DNA of 64,000 nt from Streptomyces sp. CB02261 (GCF_001905665.1 NZ_LIVX01000011.1:186001-250000), one strand, 5' to 3'; counted from the first letter of the stretch, positions 52,364-61,545 are shown. A program made the numbers and translations. Notes: a model not told the origin generated them from the letters alone.

Positions 52364-52660
52364 TTAGTCCTCCCCCAGGATCTGCGGCACCTTGAAACGC
52401 TGCTGCTCCTGGGCCGGGGCGCCGGAGAGCGCCTGCTCGGGGGTGAGCGACGGACGGACCTCGTCCGCGCGCATGACATTGGTCAGCGGCAGCGGGTGGG
52501 AGGTCGGCGGTACGTCTTGGTCGGCGACCTCGGAGACGCGGGCGACCGCGCCGATGATGTCGTCGAGCTGGCCGGCGAAGTGATCGAGTTCTTCGCCCTT
52601 CAGCTCCAGACGCGCCAGCCGTGCGAGGTGGGCGACCTCCTCGCGCGTGATGCCAGGCAT
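52364..52660 (-). CDS. gatC: Asp-tRNA(Asn)/Glu-tRNA(Gln) amidotransferase subunit C
   Basis: A 98-aa subunit that wraps GatA and GatB together. It has TREEVAHLARLARLELKGEE at the start and DVPPTSHPLPLTNVMRADEV in the middle, then QQRFKVPQILGED, all standard for GatC. The ATG at 52660 follows GAGGA. First gene of the gat operon. Confidence 0.96.
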   Translation of the reverse strand: MPGITREEVAHLARLARLELKGEELDHFAGQLDDIIGAVARVSEVADQDVPPTSHPLPLTNVMRADEVRPSLTPEQALSGAPAQEQQRFKVPQILGED

Positions 52661-52691
52661 GCGGATCCTCACGGGGTGAGCTTGATGGTGT

Positions 52692-52710
52692 GGCCCCATC
52701 CTATGGGGCC
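52692..52710 (-). promoter_or_regulatory. gat promoter and hairpin after rmdB
   Basis: GGCCCCAT-CCT-ATGGGGCC is a perfect 8-base inverted repeat. On the minus strand its centre contains TAGGAT (52703-52698), an ideal -10 box about 38 bases before gatC. The same repeat could end rmdB transcripts. The -35 box is unclear. Confidence 0.5.
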
Positions 52711-52766
52711 GGTGCCGCTGCCCGTGAAACGGTTTGCCCGGCGTCCAGGTGGCGGGTGGACGCGGG

Positions 52767-54881
52767 CTACTGGACCACCTGTCCGGAGGGCTGGTCCAGG
52801 TTCAGCTCGGCCGCCAGGTCGGCGGGGCGGCGCCAGCCGTGCTCGCCCCGGGCCAGGAGCCAGGCGGTCGCCTCGCCGGGGGGCATCGCGGCGGCCACCA
52901 GCCAGCCCTGGACGGCGTCGCAGCCCAGGTCGCGCAGGCGCTCCCAGGTCTCGTCGTCCTCCACGCCCTCCGCGACCACGAGGAGGCCGAGGGAGTGGGC
53001 GAGGTCGACGGTGCAGCGGACGATCTCGGCGTCCTCGGTGTCGACGGCGAGCCGGGCGACGAAGGAGCGGTCGATCTTCAGTTCGCTGACGGGGAGCCGG
53101 CGCAGATGGACGAGGGAGGAGTAGCCGGTGCCGAAGTCGTCGAGGGACATCTTGACGCCGTGGCCGGTGAGCCCGTTGAGCGTGTCGGCGGCCCGCTGGG
53201 GGTCCTCCAGGAGCACGTGCTCCGTTATCTCCAGCTGGAGCGCGCCGGCCGGGACGCCGTGGCGGGCGAGCCGGGCGGCGACGGCGCCCGCGAAACCGGG
53301 GGTGTGCACGTCGCGCGGCGAGACGTTGACGGCGACCGGGACGTCGAGTCCCTGGGCGCGCCAGCGGGCGACCTGGGCGAGGGCGGTCTCCAGGACGTAC
53401 TCGGTGAGGTGCGGCATCAGGCCGGAGGACTCGGCGATGGCGATGAACTCGTCCGGCGGGACCTTTCCGCGCTCGGGGTGCACCCAGCGGACGAGCGCTT
53501 CGAGGCCGGCGACCTGGCCGTCGAAGCGGACCTTGGGCTGGTAGTGGAGCTCGACCTCGTGGGCGTCGAGGGCACGGCGCAGGTCGCCGAGGAGCCCGAG
53601 CCGGTCGGGCGTGTTGGAGTCGCGCTTGGACTCGTAGACCTCGACGCCGGTGCGGTCCCGCTTGGCCTGGTACATGGCGACGTCGGCGCGGCGCAGCAGG
53701 CCTTCGGCGTCGAGGGCGTGGTCGGGGAAGACGGCGACGCCGGCGCTGGCCTCCAGGACGAGGGTGAGTCCGTCGAGGTCGAGCGGTGAGGAGAGTTCGG
53801 CGACGAGGTGGCGGGCGACCCGCTGGGCGCTGGTGGTGGAGTCGGCGGTGGGCAGCAGGACGGCGAACTCGTCGCCGCCGAGCCGGGCGGCCTCGGCGCC
53901 GCGCGGCAGGGCGAGGCGGAGCCGGTCCGCGATCTGGAGGAGCAGCCGGTCGCCCGCGAGGTGACCGAGGGTGTCGTTGACCGACCGGAATCGGTCGAGG
54001 TCGATCAGGACGAGGGCGGCGCGGGCTCCCTCGCCTTCGGCCTCCTCCAGCGCGGTCCAGGCCCGCTCCAGGAGCCACTGGCGGTTGGGGAGGCCGGTCA
54101 GCGGGTCGCGCAGCTGCTCCTCGGCGCGGGCACGGGCGATCCAGAGGGTGGAGTCGAGGGCGATGAGGGGAACGGCGAAGAGCGGCAGCAGGACCGGCCT
54201 GGTGGCGGCGACGAGGCAGATCAGGGGGGCGATGCCGAGCAGGGCGACGGCGACGAGGCCCTGCCGGAGGAGGGCGGTGCGGGCGATCGTGGGCAGGCCG
54301 CCGCTCTGCGGGGCGAGCGTGTACCACAGGAGGACGCGGGTCGCCACGAGATAGGCGCCCGCGGCGAGCACGACTTCCGGGAGGTCCCCGATCGTCCAGT
54401 CGAGGGGCTGCCAGGGCCGCTCGACGCTGGACACGTCGCCGAAGAGGGCGAGGACCAGGGCGGCGGCGACGACTCCGATGATGTCGGCGGCGCCGTGCAG
54501 CAGGCCCTGCCGCCAGCGCTGCCGGCGGGCGGCGCCGACGAGGGTGACCACGGTCAGCGAGACGAGTCCGGCGGGCACCCAACCGTAGAGGAGGAGCACG
54601 GCGAGGGTGAGGGCGGCGCCGGATCCGGTGCCGCCCCACCAGCGGTCGCGGCCGAGGGCGACCAGGTGGCCGACGATGAGGCCGGCGAGGACGGCCAGGG
54701 AGCCCCCGGTGACGCCGCCGGGGAAGAGTGCGTGGCCGGTGCTCAGGGCCCGCTGGAGCCCGGCGACGAGCACGACTGCGGCGATGCCCACCACGGCTGC
54801 GGGCAGCCGGGAGGTGAAGCCCAGGGGGACCGCACGGCCGTGTGGCCGTGGGACCCGGGCGGCGCTCTCGGTCGGTTCCAT
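52767..54881 (-). CDS. rmdB: Membrane GGDEF-EAL c-di-GMP protein (RmdB-like)
   Basis: A 704-aa protein. About seven to eight helices cover residues 25-255, then a GGDEF domain (265-430; intact in AARLGGDEFAVLLP) and an EAL domain (435-690). The EAL part is complete: EALVRW, VAVNVSPRD, LEITEHVLL, SLDDFGTGYSSL, ELKIDRSFV, VAEGVEDDE and VQGWLVA. It should be an active phosphodiesterase and perhaps cyclase. The position before gatC matches rmdB of S. coelicolor. The ATG at 54881 follows GAGGGACGGGA; the GTG at 54896 is less likely. Confidence 0.92.
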   Translation of the reverse strand: MEPTESAARVPRPHGRAVPLGFTSRLPAAVVGIAAVVLVAGLQRALSTGHALFPGGVTGGSLAVLAGLIVGHLVALGRDRWWGGTGSGAALTLAVLLLYGWVPAGLVSLTVVTLVGAARRQRWRQGLLHGAADIIGVVAAALVLALFGDVSSVERPWQPLDWTIGDLPEVVLAAGAYLVATRVLLWYTLAPQSGGLPTIARTALLRQGLVAVALLGIAPLICLVAATRPVLLPLFAVPLIALDSTLWIARARAEEQLRDPLTGLPNRQWLLERAWTALEEAEGEGARAALVLIDLDRFRSVNDTLGHLAGDRLLLQIADRLRLALPRGAEAARLGGDEFAVLLPTADSTTSAQRVARHLVAELSSPLDLDGLTLVLEASAGVAVFPDHALDAEGLLRRADVAMYQAKRDRTGVEVYESKRDSNTPDRLGLLGDLRRALDAHEVELHYQPKVRFDGQVAGLEALVRWVHPERGKVPPDEFIAIAESSGLMPHLTEYVLETALAQVARWRAQGLDVPVAVNVSPRDVHTPGFAGAVAARLARHGVPAGALQLEITEHVLLEDPQRAADTLNGLTGHGVKMSLDDFGTGYSSLVHLRRLPVSELKIDRSFVARLAVDTEDAEIVRCTVDLAHSLGLLVVAEGVEDDETWERLRDLGCDAVQGWLVAAAMPPGEATAWLLARGEHGWRRPADLAAELNLDQPSGQVVQ

Positions 54882-55246
54882 TCCCGTCCCTCTCACAGGC
54901 GGCGGTGCCGTCGGTGTGCGACGGCCGCGGTCGCGCGGCCGTCCGTCGTCCGGTCGTCCGTCGTACGGCCGCCGTCGGGCGGCCGTCTCTCGTGTCGACG
55001 GGGACGTTGCCCCGGCGCCATGACCGGCAGAGCCCTCGCGCGGCCGTGCAGGACGAGACGCACGGTCACCACACTAGGCCGCCGAGGGCTTCGACGGGCA
55101 GCGCTCTCCTTGTCTTGCCCGAATGCGACCCGGCCACCCGTAACGATCTGGTATGCGCCGAACGGGTGATGTTCCAGGGGCCGACCGGGGCCCCGACGGG
55201 ACGGCGACGGGGCCTTCGCGGCGGGCGGCGGGGACGGGTGGGAGGG
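54882..55246. other. Intergenic region between ligA and rmdB
   Basis: 365 bases with no supported gene. Near 54938-54995 it holds GC-rich imperfect repeats of CGTCCGTCGT and GGCCGTC. A TAGTGT -10 candidate for rmdB lies near 55073-55078 on the minus strand without a good -35. No clear ligA terminator hairpin is seen. Confidence 0.5.
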
Positions 55247-57427
55247 TCAGCCGGCGACCGGGACGGCGGCCTCCCGGGCGGCGTCGGGCCCTTGTTCGAG
55301 CAGGATCGCGAAGCCGTCCTCGTCCAGAACCGGAACCTTCAGCTGCATCGCCTTGTCGTACTTCGAACCTGGGTTCTCACCCACCACCACGAAGGCGGTC
55401 TTCTTCGAAACGGAACCGGTCACCTTCGCTCCGAGCCGCTGCAGGGACTCTTTTGCGCCATCCCTGGTGAACTTCTCCAGGGTGCCGGTCACCACGACCG
55501 TGAGACCTTCCAGCGGACGCGGCCCCTCGTCCTCGCCCGCTCCCTCGTCCTCCAGACTGATCCCGGCCGCGCGCCACTTGCGCACGATCTCCCGGTGCCA
55601 CTCCTCGGAGAACCACTGCTTCACCGCGGCCGCGATGATCCCGCCGACGCCGTCGACGGCCGCCAGCTCCTCCTCGCTCGCCTGCTCGATCCGCTCCAGG
55701 GAGCGGAACTCGCGGGCCAGCGCCTCGGCCGCGACCGGCCCCACGTGCCGGATCGACAGGCCGTTGATGAAGCGGGCGAGGGGGCGCTCCTTGGCCGCCG
55801 CGATGTTCTCCAGCATGGCGAGGGCGTTCTTCTTCGGCTCGCCCTTCTGGTTGGCGAAGACCGTGACGATCTTCTCCTCGCCGGACTTCGGGTCCCGCTT
55901 GGGCAGCCCGCTGTCCGGATCGAGGACGTACGCCTTGATCGGCAGCAGCTGCTCGATGGTGAGGTCGAAGAGGTCGCCCTCGTCGGCGAGCGGCGGCTCG
56001 GCCGGCTCCAGGGGCCGGGTCAGCGCCGCCGCGGCCACCGCGCCGAAGTTCTCGATGTCCAGGCACTGGCGCCCGGCCAGGAAGAAGAGCCGCTCGCGCA
56101 GCTGGGCCGGGCAGGTCCGGGCGTTCGGACAGCGGAGGTCGATGTCGCCCTCCTTCATCGGCTTCAGCGGCGTCCCGCACTCCGGGCACTCGGCCGGCAT
56201 CACGAACTCCCGCTCGGTGCCGTCCCGCAGGTCGGCGACCGGCCCGAGGATCTCCGGGATGACGTCGCCGGCCTTGCGCAGCACGACCGTGTCACCGATC
56301 AGCACGCCCTTGGCCTTCACCACCTCCTGGTTGTGGAGGGTGGCGAACTCGACCTCGGAGCCGGCCACGGTCACCGGCTCCACCTGCGCGTACGGCGTGA
56401 CGCGCCCGGTCCTGCCGACGCCGACCTTGATGTCGAGCAGCTTGGTGTTGACCTCCTCCGGCGCGTACTTCCAGGCGATGGCCCAGCGCGGGGCGCGCGC
56501 GGTGGAGCCCAGCCTGCCCTGCAGCGGGATCTCGTCGAGCTTGACCACGACCCCGTCGATCTCGTGCTCGACCGAGTGGCGGTTCTCGCCGAAGTACGTG
56601 ATGAACTCCCGCACCTCGTCGAGCGAGCCGACCACCTTGTTGTGCCGGGCGGTGGGCAGGCCCCACTCGTGGAGGAGCCCGTACGCCTCCGAGAGCAGCG
56701 CGATGTCGAAGCCCTCGCGGGCGCCGATGCCGTGCACCACCATGTGGAGCGGGCGGGAGGCGGTGACCTTCGGGTCCTTCTGGCGGAGCGAACCGGCCGC
56801 CGCGTTGCGCGGGTTGGCGAAGGGCTTGTCGCCGGCCTCGACCAGGCGGGCGTTGAGCCCCAGGAAGGCCTCCATCGGGAAGTAGACCTCGCCGCGGATC
56901 TCCACGAGGTCCGGGATCCGGTCGCCCCGCAGCCGCTCCGGGATGTCGGCGATCGTGCGCACGTTGGGCGTGATGTCCTCGCCGGTGCGCCCGTCGCCGC
57001 GGGTCGCGGCCCGGGTCAGCCGCCCGTGCTCGTACGTCAGGTTCACGGCCAGGCCGTCGACCTTCAGCTCGCACAGGAAGTGGTGGTCGGGCGTGCCGAC
57101 GTCCCGGGCGACACGCTCGGCCCAGGCGGCCAACTCCTCGTCGTCGAAGGCGTTGTCCAGGGAGAGCATCCGCTCGCGGTGCTCCACGGAGGTGAACTCG
57201 GTCTCGTACTGCCCCGCGACCTTCTGGGTCGGTGAGTCGGGCGTCCGCAGCTCCGGGTACTCCTCCTCCAGCGCCTCCAGGGCGCGCAGGAGCCTGTCGA
57301 ACTCGCCGTCGCTGATGACCGGCTGGTCCTTCACGTAGTACCGGAAGCGGTGCTCCTCGACCTGCTCGGCCAGATCGGCGTGCTTCTCCCGTGCCTCGGC
57401 GGGCAGGGCCCCCTGTTCGACTGCCAC
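55247..57427 (-). CDS. ligA: NAD-dependent DNA ligase
   Basis: A 726-aa ligase. The adenylated Lys is in CELKVDGLAVNL near residue 120. Domain Ia is at the start (EHRFRYYVKDQPVISDGEFD). The OB fold, a four-Cys zinc finger (CPECGTPL and CPNARTCPAQ), a helix-hairpin-helix domain and a C-terminal BRCT domain (LEGLTVVVTGTLEKFTRDGA) follow. GTG at 57427 follows GGGAGGA. It joins nicks at replication and repair. It is the fourth gene of a close minus-strand run. Confidence 0.97.
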   Translation of the reverse strand: MAVEQGALPAEAREKHADLAEQVEEHRFRYYVKDQPVISDGEFDRLLRALEALEEEYPELRTPDSPTQKVAGQYETEFTSVEHRERMLSLDNAFDDEELAAWAERVARDVGTPDHHFLCELKVDGLAVNLTYEHGRLTRAATRGDGRTGEDITPNVRTIADIPERLRGDRIPDLVEIRGEVYFPMEAFLGLNARLVEAGDKPFANPRNAAAGSLRQKDPKVTASRPLHMVVHGIGAREGFDIALLSEAYGLLHEWGLPTARHNKVVGSLDEVREFITYFGENRHSVEHEIDGVVVKLDEIPLQGRLGSTARAPRWAIAWKYAPEEVNTKLLDIKVGVGRTGRVTPYAQVEPVTVAGSEVEFATLHNQEVVKAKGVLIGDTVVLRKAGDVIPEILGPVADLRDGTEREFVMPAECPECGTPLKPMKEGDIDLRCPNARTCPAQLRERLFFLAGRQCLDIENFGAVAAAALTRPLEPAEPPLADEGDLFDLTIEQLLPIKAYVLDPDSGLPKRDPKSGEEKIVTVFANQKGEPKKNALAMLENIAAAKERPLARFINGLSIRHVGPVAAEALAREFRSLERIEQASEEELAAVDGVGGIIAAAVKQWFSEEWHREIVRKWRAAGISLEDEGAGEDEGPRPLEGLTVVVTGTLEKFTRDGAKESLQRLGAKVTGSVSKKTAFVVVGENPGSKYDKAMQLKVPVLDEDGFAILLEQGPDAAREAAVPVAG

Positions 57428-57459
57428 CTTCGTCCGTCCTCCCGTGCCTCGAAACCCGG

Positions 57460-58467
57460 TCACTCTGGGTTGTCCGCGAGCGATGTCGCCGCCCGGGCGC
57501 AGTGAGCGAGCGCCGCGCGGGCGTAGGCGGGCGAAGCGCCCGCCAGCCCGCACGTGGGCGTGACGACCACGGACTCCGCGAGAGTCCCCGGATTCAGCCC
57601 CAGCCTGCGCCACAACGTCCTGACACACATGACGCTACCGCCCGGGTCCGACAACGGGCCGTCGGTGGACGCCACCACACCGGCGAAGAGCTTCGTGCCG
57701 GCCTCCACGGCCTCCCCGATCGTCTCCTCGTCACGCTCGGTGAGCAGCCCGAAGTCGAACGAGACACCGGCCGCTCCGGCCCGCCACAGCAGGGCGAAGG
57801 GGACGTCCGGGGCGCAGGAGTGGACGACCACCGGTCCGTCGTGGACCCCCATCACCTCGCGCAGGGCGCTCTCGACGACCTGCCGGTCGACGGCCCGGTA
57901 GGTCCGGTAGCCGCTGGCGGTACGGACGTGGCCGCGCAGGACCGCGGTGAGCGAGGGCTCGTCGAGCTGAAGGACGACCCTGGCCCCGGGGATCCGCTTG
58001 CGCACGTCCGCGAGGTGCCCGTGGAGGCCTTCGGCGAGGGATCCGACCAGGTCACGACAGGCGCCCGGGTCCCCGAGCGCCGCCTCGCCGCCGCGCAGCT
58101 CCAGGGCCGCGGCGAGCGTCCACGGGCCGACGGCCTGGACCTTGAGCGGGCCCTCGTACCCCTGGGTGAACTCCTCCAGGGCGTCCAGGTCCTCGCCCAT
58201 CCAGGAGCGGGCCCGCCGGGTGTCCCGGCCGGGCCGGTCGCTGATCCGCCAGCCGCTCGGCTCCACGTGCGCGTACAGGTCGACGAGCATCCCGATCGTC
58301 CGGCCGATCATGTCGGCGCCGGGGCCGCGGGCGGGCAGCTCGGCCAGGAACGGGAAGTCCTCGAAGGAGCCGGTGGCGGCCCTGGCGGCCTCCCGGGCGT
58401 CGCCGCCCGGCAGGGAACCGACGCCGGTGGCGGGCCCCCAGAGCTTCGTGTGGTCCGAGTCGCTCAT
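57460..58467 (-). CDS. Cobalamin-independent methionine synthase-like (MetE core) protein
   Basis: A 335-aa protein that keeps only the catalytic barrel of MetE. Zinc ligands are visible as HSC in GPVVVHSCAPDVPFALL near residue 220 and Cys in VVTPTCGLAGASPAYA near residue 300. GVGSLPGGDAREAARA starts the barrel. The N-terminal MetE domain that helps bind folate is absent, as in archaeal MetE-like proteins, so the methyl donor is uncertain. It lies 2 bases after the SDR gene and 32 before ligA. Confidence 0.88.
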   Translation of the reverse strand: MSDSDHTKLWGPATGVGSLPGGDAREAARAATGSFEDFPFLAELPARGPGADMIGRTIGMLVDLYAHVEPSGWRISDRPGRDTRRARSWMGEDLDALEEFTQGYEGPLKVQAVGPWTLAAALELRGGEAALGDPGACRDLVGSLAEGLHGHLADVRKRIPGARVVLQLDEPSLTAVLRGHVRTASGYRTYRAVDRQVVESALREVMGVHDGPVVVHSCAPDVPFALLWRAGAAGVSFDFGLLTERDEETIGEAVEAGTKLFAGVVASTDGPLSDPGGSVMCVRTLWRRLGLNPGTLAESVVVTPTCGLAGASPAYARAALAHCARAATSLADNPE

Positions 58468-58469
58468 GG

Positions 58470-59159
58470 TCAGCGTCCCGGCCTGACGGAGAGGTCGTTG
58501 ATCTCCGCGTCGCGCGGCAGGTCGATCGCGGTGAGGATCGCCGTCGCGACCGACTCGGGGTCGATCCACCGCGAGGGGTCGTACTCCTTGCCCTCCTGGG
58601 CGTGGACCTTCGCCTGCATGGGGCTCGCGGTACGGCCCGGGTAGACGGAGGTGACCCGCACGCCGTTGGCGTGCTCCTCGTGGCGCAGCGCGTCCGCGAG
58701 GGCCTTGAGACCGTGCTTGGAGGCGGCGTACGCGCCCCACTCGGCGTGCGCGTTGAGCCCGGCGCCCGAGTTCACGAAGACGACGTGGCCCTGGGAGACC
58801 CGCAGCTGGGGCAGGAGGTGCCGGGTCAGTTCGGCCGGGGCGACCAGGTTGACGTTGAGCTGGTGGTGCCAGGTCTTCGGGGTGAGGTCCCCGATGGGCC
58901 CGAGGTCGACGACGCCCGCGATGTGCAGCAGGCTGTCCACCCGCTCGGGCATGGTCTGGTGCGAGAACGCCCAGGACAGCCGGTCCGGGTCCGCGAGGTC
59001 CCCGACGAGCGTCCGGGCGCCGGGGAACTCCGCGGCGAGCTCCTTGGCCCGACCCGCGTCCCGCGCGTGCAGCACGAGCTCGTCCCCGCGCGCGTGGAGG
59101 CGGCGCGCGACGGCCGCGCCGATGCCGGAACCGGCTCCGGTGATCACATGTGTAGCCAT
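58470..59159 (-). CDS. Short-chain dehydrogenase/reductase
   Basis: A 229-aa NAD(P)-dependent oxidoreductase. The cofactor motif TGAGSGIGAAVARRL is at the N-terminus and the active-site YxxxK in GAYAASKHGLKALADAL near residue 140, with Ser in VFVNSGAGL. The substrate is unknown. The ATG at 59159 is preferred because GGGAG is 10 bases away; an upstream ATG at 59168 is possible. The start is within an 8-base inverted repeat. Confidence 0.92.
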   Translation of the reverse strand: MATHVITGAGSGIGAAVARRLHARGDELVLHARDAGRAKELAAEFPGARTLVGDLADPDRLSWAFSHQTMPERVDSLLHIAGVVDLGPIGDLTPKTWHHQLNVNLVAPAELTRHLLPQLRVSQGHVVFVNSGAGLNAHAEWGAYAASKHGLKALADALRHEEHANGVRVTSVYPGRTASPMQAKVHAQEGKEYDPSRWIDPESVATAILTAIDLPRDAEINDLSVRPGR

Positions 59160-59176
59160 GGGAGCCATGCTCCCAT
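59158..59176 (-). promoter_or_regulatory. Inverted repeat covering the SDR start codons
   Basis: ATGGGAGC-CAT-GCTCCCAT (59158-59176) folds into an 8-pair stem that includes the ribosome binding site and both possible ATG codons, so it could limit translation of the SDR gene within the operon. Confidence 0.4.
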
Positions 59177-59715
59177 CAGCGCGCGCGGATGTTCTCCTCC
59201 AGGTGGGCGAGGGCCGTCGGGGCGTCGTCGGCGAAGAAGACCAGGTCGGTGAGGGGCAGGGGGAGGAAGCCCTCCTCGTCCATGCGGCGGAGCTGGGTCT
59301 TCAGGCCGTCGTAGAAGCCGGCCGTGTTGAGCAGGACCACCGGCTTGCCGTGCCGGCCGTGCTTCTTCAGCTCCAGGATCTCGGTGGCCTCGTCGAGGGT
59401 TCCGGTGCCGCCGACCATGATCACGATCGCGTCGGACTTGGCGAGGAGGAGCGCCTTGCGGGCGGACAGGTCCGCGGTGACGACCATCTCGTCGGCGTGC
59501 GGGCGGGCCTTGTGGGCGAGGAAGTCGACGGAGACGCCGACGAGCCGGCCGCCGGCCTCCTCGACGCCGTCCGCGACGACCTTCATCAGGCCGGTGTCGG
59601 AGCCGCCCCAGACCAGGGTGTGCCCGGCCTTGCCGAGGAGGCGGGCGAACTCGCGGGCGGGGGCCGTGTAGCGCTCGTCCAGGTCGGCCGCGGAGAGGAA
59701 GACGCAGATGTTCAT
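59176..59715 (-). CDS. LOG family nucleotide phosphoribohydrolase
   Basis: A 179-aa LOG/TIGR00730 protein. LVWGGSDTGLMKVVADGVEE and the active site MVGGTGTLDEATEILELKKH are as in cytokinin-riboside 5'-monophosphate phosphoribohydrolases. Members split nucleoside 5'-monophosphates to base and ribose 5-phosphate. The ATG at 59715 follows GGAG, with a TACGGT -10 box only about 12 bases upstream. It is the first gene of LOG-SDR-MetE-like-ligA. Confidence 0.93.
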   Translation of the reverse strand: MNICVFLSAADLDERYTAPAREFARLLGKAGHTLVWGGSDTGLMKVVADGVEEAGGRLVGVSVDFLAHKARPHADEMVVTADLSARKALLLAKSDAIVIMVGGTGTLDEATEILELKKHGRHGKPVVLLNTAGFYDGLKTQLRRMDEEGFLPLPLTDLVFFADDAPTALAHLEENIRAR

Positions 59716-59813
59716 GCGCTCCACCGTAGGCGCTGACCAGGCGCTTCCGAGATTCTTGGGGAAATCCCGTTGTCCGGCGATGAGTTCCGGTGACGGGCCG
59801 GGTCTGCACTGCC

Positions 59814-60404
59814 ATGGACGAGGTGAAGACCGCGCTGAGCAGGGTCCGGGGACGGGTCGCGTCACGGGACGGGACGCCGATCGCGTACGAGCGGTACGGG
59901 GACGGGGACGGGCGCCCGGTCGTCCTGGTGGGCGGGGCGCCGGGCGGGGGCGAGCGGGCGCTGGCCGCGCTGCTCGCCGGGCGCTTCACCGTCGTGACGT
60001 ACGAGCGGCGCGGGCCCGCGGCGGTGGAGCGGGAGATCGAGGACCTGGCGGCGGTCCTGGAGGCGGCGGGCCCCGGCGCGGCCGTGCACGGCACGGGGGC
60101 GGGCGGCGCGCTCGCGCTCGCGGGGGCGGCGGCCGGGCTTCCTATGAGCGCGGTGTCGGTGTACGAGCCGCCCTGCACGGGCGACGAGGAGTCCCTGGGG
60201 CGGGTCGCCCCGCGCGTCCTGGTGGTCGACGGGGGCGCGAGCCCGGTGGGGACCCGGGACGCGGCCCGCGCGGTCACGGCGGCCCTCCCCCGCGCCCGGC
60301 ACCGCACCCTGACGGGCCAGACGGAGGAGGTCGCCCCGCACGTCCTGGCCCCGGTCCTCGTGGAGTTCCTGTGCGAGGACCGGGAGGCCGTGGGCGCCGC
60401 TTGA
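59814..60404 (+). CDS. Alpha/beta hydrolase-fold protein lacking the nucleophile
   Basis: A 196-aa short alpha/beta-hydrolase-like protein. It starts VASRDGTPIAYERYGDGDG and has the oxyanion strand VVLVGGAPGG. The nucleophile elbow, normally GxSxG, reads HGTGAGGALAL, with Gly at the Ser position, and most of the cap is missing. It is probably not a hydrolase. The ATG at 59814 has no clear ribosome binding site; GTG at 59790 is an alternative. Convergent with mnmA. Confidence 0.7.
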   Translation: MDEVKTALSRVRGRVASRDGTPIAYERYGDGDGRPVVLVGGAPGGGERALAALLAGRFTVVTYERRGPAAVEREIEDLAAVLEAAGPGAAVHGTGAGGALALAGAAAGLPMSAVSVYEPPCTGDEESLGRVAPRVLVVDGGASPVGTRDAARAVTAALPRARHRTLTGQTEEVAPHVLAPVLVEFLCEDREAVGAA

Positions 60405-60411
60405 GGGGGGT

Positions 60412-61545
60412 CTACGCGGTGGCGGTCGCCGTCGTGCGGCGGGTCGTCGTCGCGATCGTGGCCGAGCCCACCACGCGGGTGCCGTCGTACAGCACGATCG
60501 CCTGGCCGGGCGCCACGCCGCGGACCGGCTCGGCGAAGGTGACCGTGAGCTCGCCGTCCGCCAGGGACGCCGTCACCTCGGTCTCGCCGCCGTGGGCGCG
60601 GAGCTGGGCGGTGTAGCGGCCGGAGCCCTCCGGTGCGGCGCCGCACCAGCGGGGCTTGATCGCCGTCAGGCCGGTGACGTCGAGGGCCTCGACGGGGCCG
60701 ACGGTGACCGTGTTGTTCACGGGCGAGATGTCGAGGACGTAGCGGGGCTTGCCGTCCGCGGCCGGGTGGCCGATCCGCAGGCCCTTGCGCTGGCCGATGG
60801 TGAAGCCGTACGCGCCGTCGTGGGTGCCGACCTTCGCACCGGCCTCGTCGACGATGTCGCCCTCCGCCCTGCCCAGGCGGGAGGCGAGGAAGCCCTGGGT
60901 GTCGCCGTCGGCGATGAAGCAGATGTCGTGGCTGTCGGGCTTCTTCGCGACCGCGAGCCCGCGCCGCTCGGCCTCCGCGCGGATCTCGTCCTTGGTGGTG
61001 AGGGTGTCGCCCAGGGGGAACATGGCGTGCGCGAGCTGCTTCTCGTCCAGGACACCGAGGACGTACGACTGGTCCTTGGCCATGTCGGAGGCCCGGTGCA
61101 GCTCACGGGTGCCGTCCTCGTTCAGGACGATTGTCGCGTAGTGGCCGGTGCAGACCGCGTCGAAGCCGAGGGCGAGCGCCTTGTCGAGCAGCGCCGCGAA
61201 CTTGATCTTCTCGTTGCAGCGCAGGCACGGGTTGGGGGTGCGGCCGGCCTCGTACTCGGCGACGAAGTCGTCGACGACGTCCTCACGGAACCGCTCGGCG
61301 AGGTCCCACACGTAGAAGGGGATGCCGATGACGTCGGCGGCCCGGCGGGCGTCGCGGGAATCCTCGATCGTGCAACAGCCACGCGCGCCCGTGCGGAAGG
61401 ACTGCGGGTTCGCGGAGAGCGCGAGGTGCACGCCGGTCACGTCGTGACCGGCTTCGGCGGCACGGGCGGCGGCGACGGCGGAGTCCACTCCGCCCGACAT
61501 GGCGGCGAGGACGCGGAGGGGGCGCGGGGGCGGAGTCTGAGTCAT
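60412..61545 (-). CDS. mnmA: tRNA-specific 2-thiouridylase
   Basis: A 377-aa enzyme that makes 2-thiouridine at the wobble position of Lys, Glu and Gln tRNAs. The PP-loop AAMSGGVDSAVAAARAAE is near residue 15. The first catalytic Cys is in RTPNPCLRCNEKIKF and the second in KPDSHDICFIADGD. RFREDVVDDFVAEYEAGRT is typical. The ATG at 61545 lies close to a TACCCT -10 box, so the transcript has little leader. Sulfur should come from the cysteine desulfurase 740 bases upstream. Confidence 0.96.
   Translation of the reverse strand: MTQTPPPRPLRVLAAMSGGVDSAVAAARAAEAGHDVTGVHLALSANPQSFRTGARGCCTIEDSRDARRAADVIGIPFYVWDLAERFREDVVDDFVAEYEAGRTPNPCLRCNEKIKFAALLDKALALGFDAVCTGHYATIVLNEDGTRELHRASDMAKDQSYVLGVLDEKQLAHAMFPLGDTLTTKDEIRAEAERRGLAVAKKPDSHDICFIADGDTQGFLASRLGRAEGDIVDEAGAKVGTHDGAYGFTIGQRKGLRIGHPAADGKPRYVLDISPVNNTVTVGPVEALDVTGLTAIKPRWCGAAPEGSGRYTAQLRAHGGETEVTASLADGELTVTFAEPVRGVAPGQAIVLYDGTRVVGSATIATTTRRTTATATA

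Noticed and set aside
54938..54995. Repeated CGTCCGTCGT units as a CRISPR-like array
   Set aside because: Units are too short, adjacent and imperfect, with no spacers and no cas genes.
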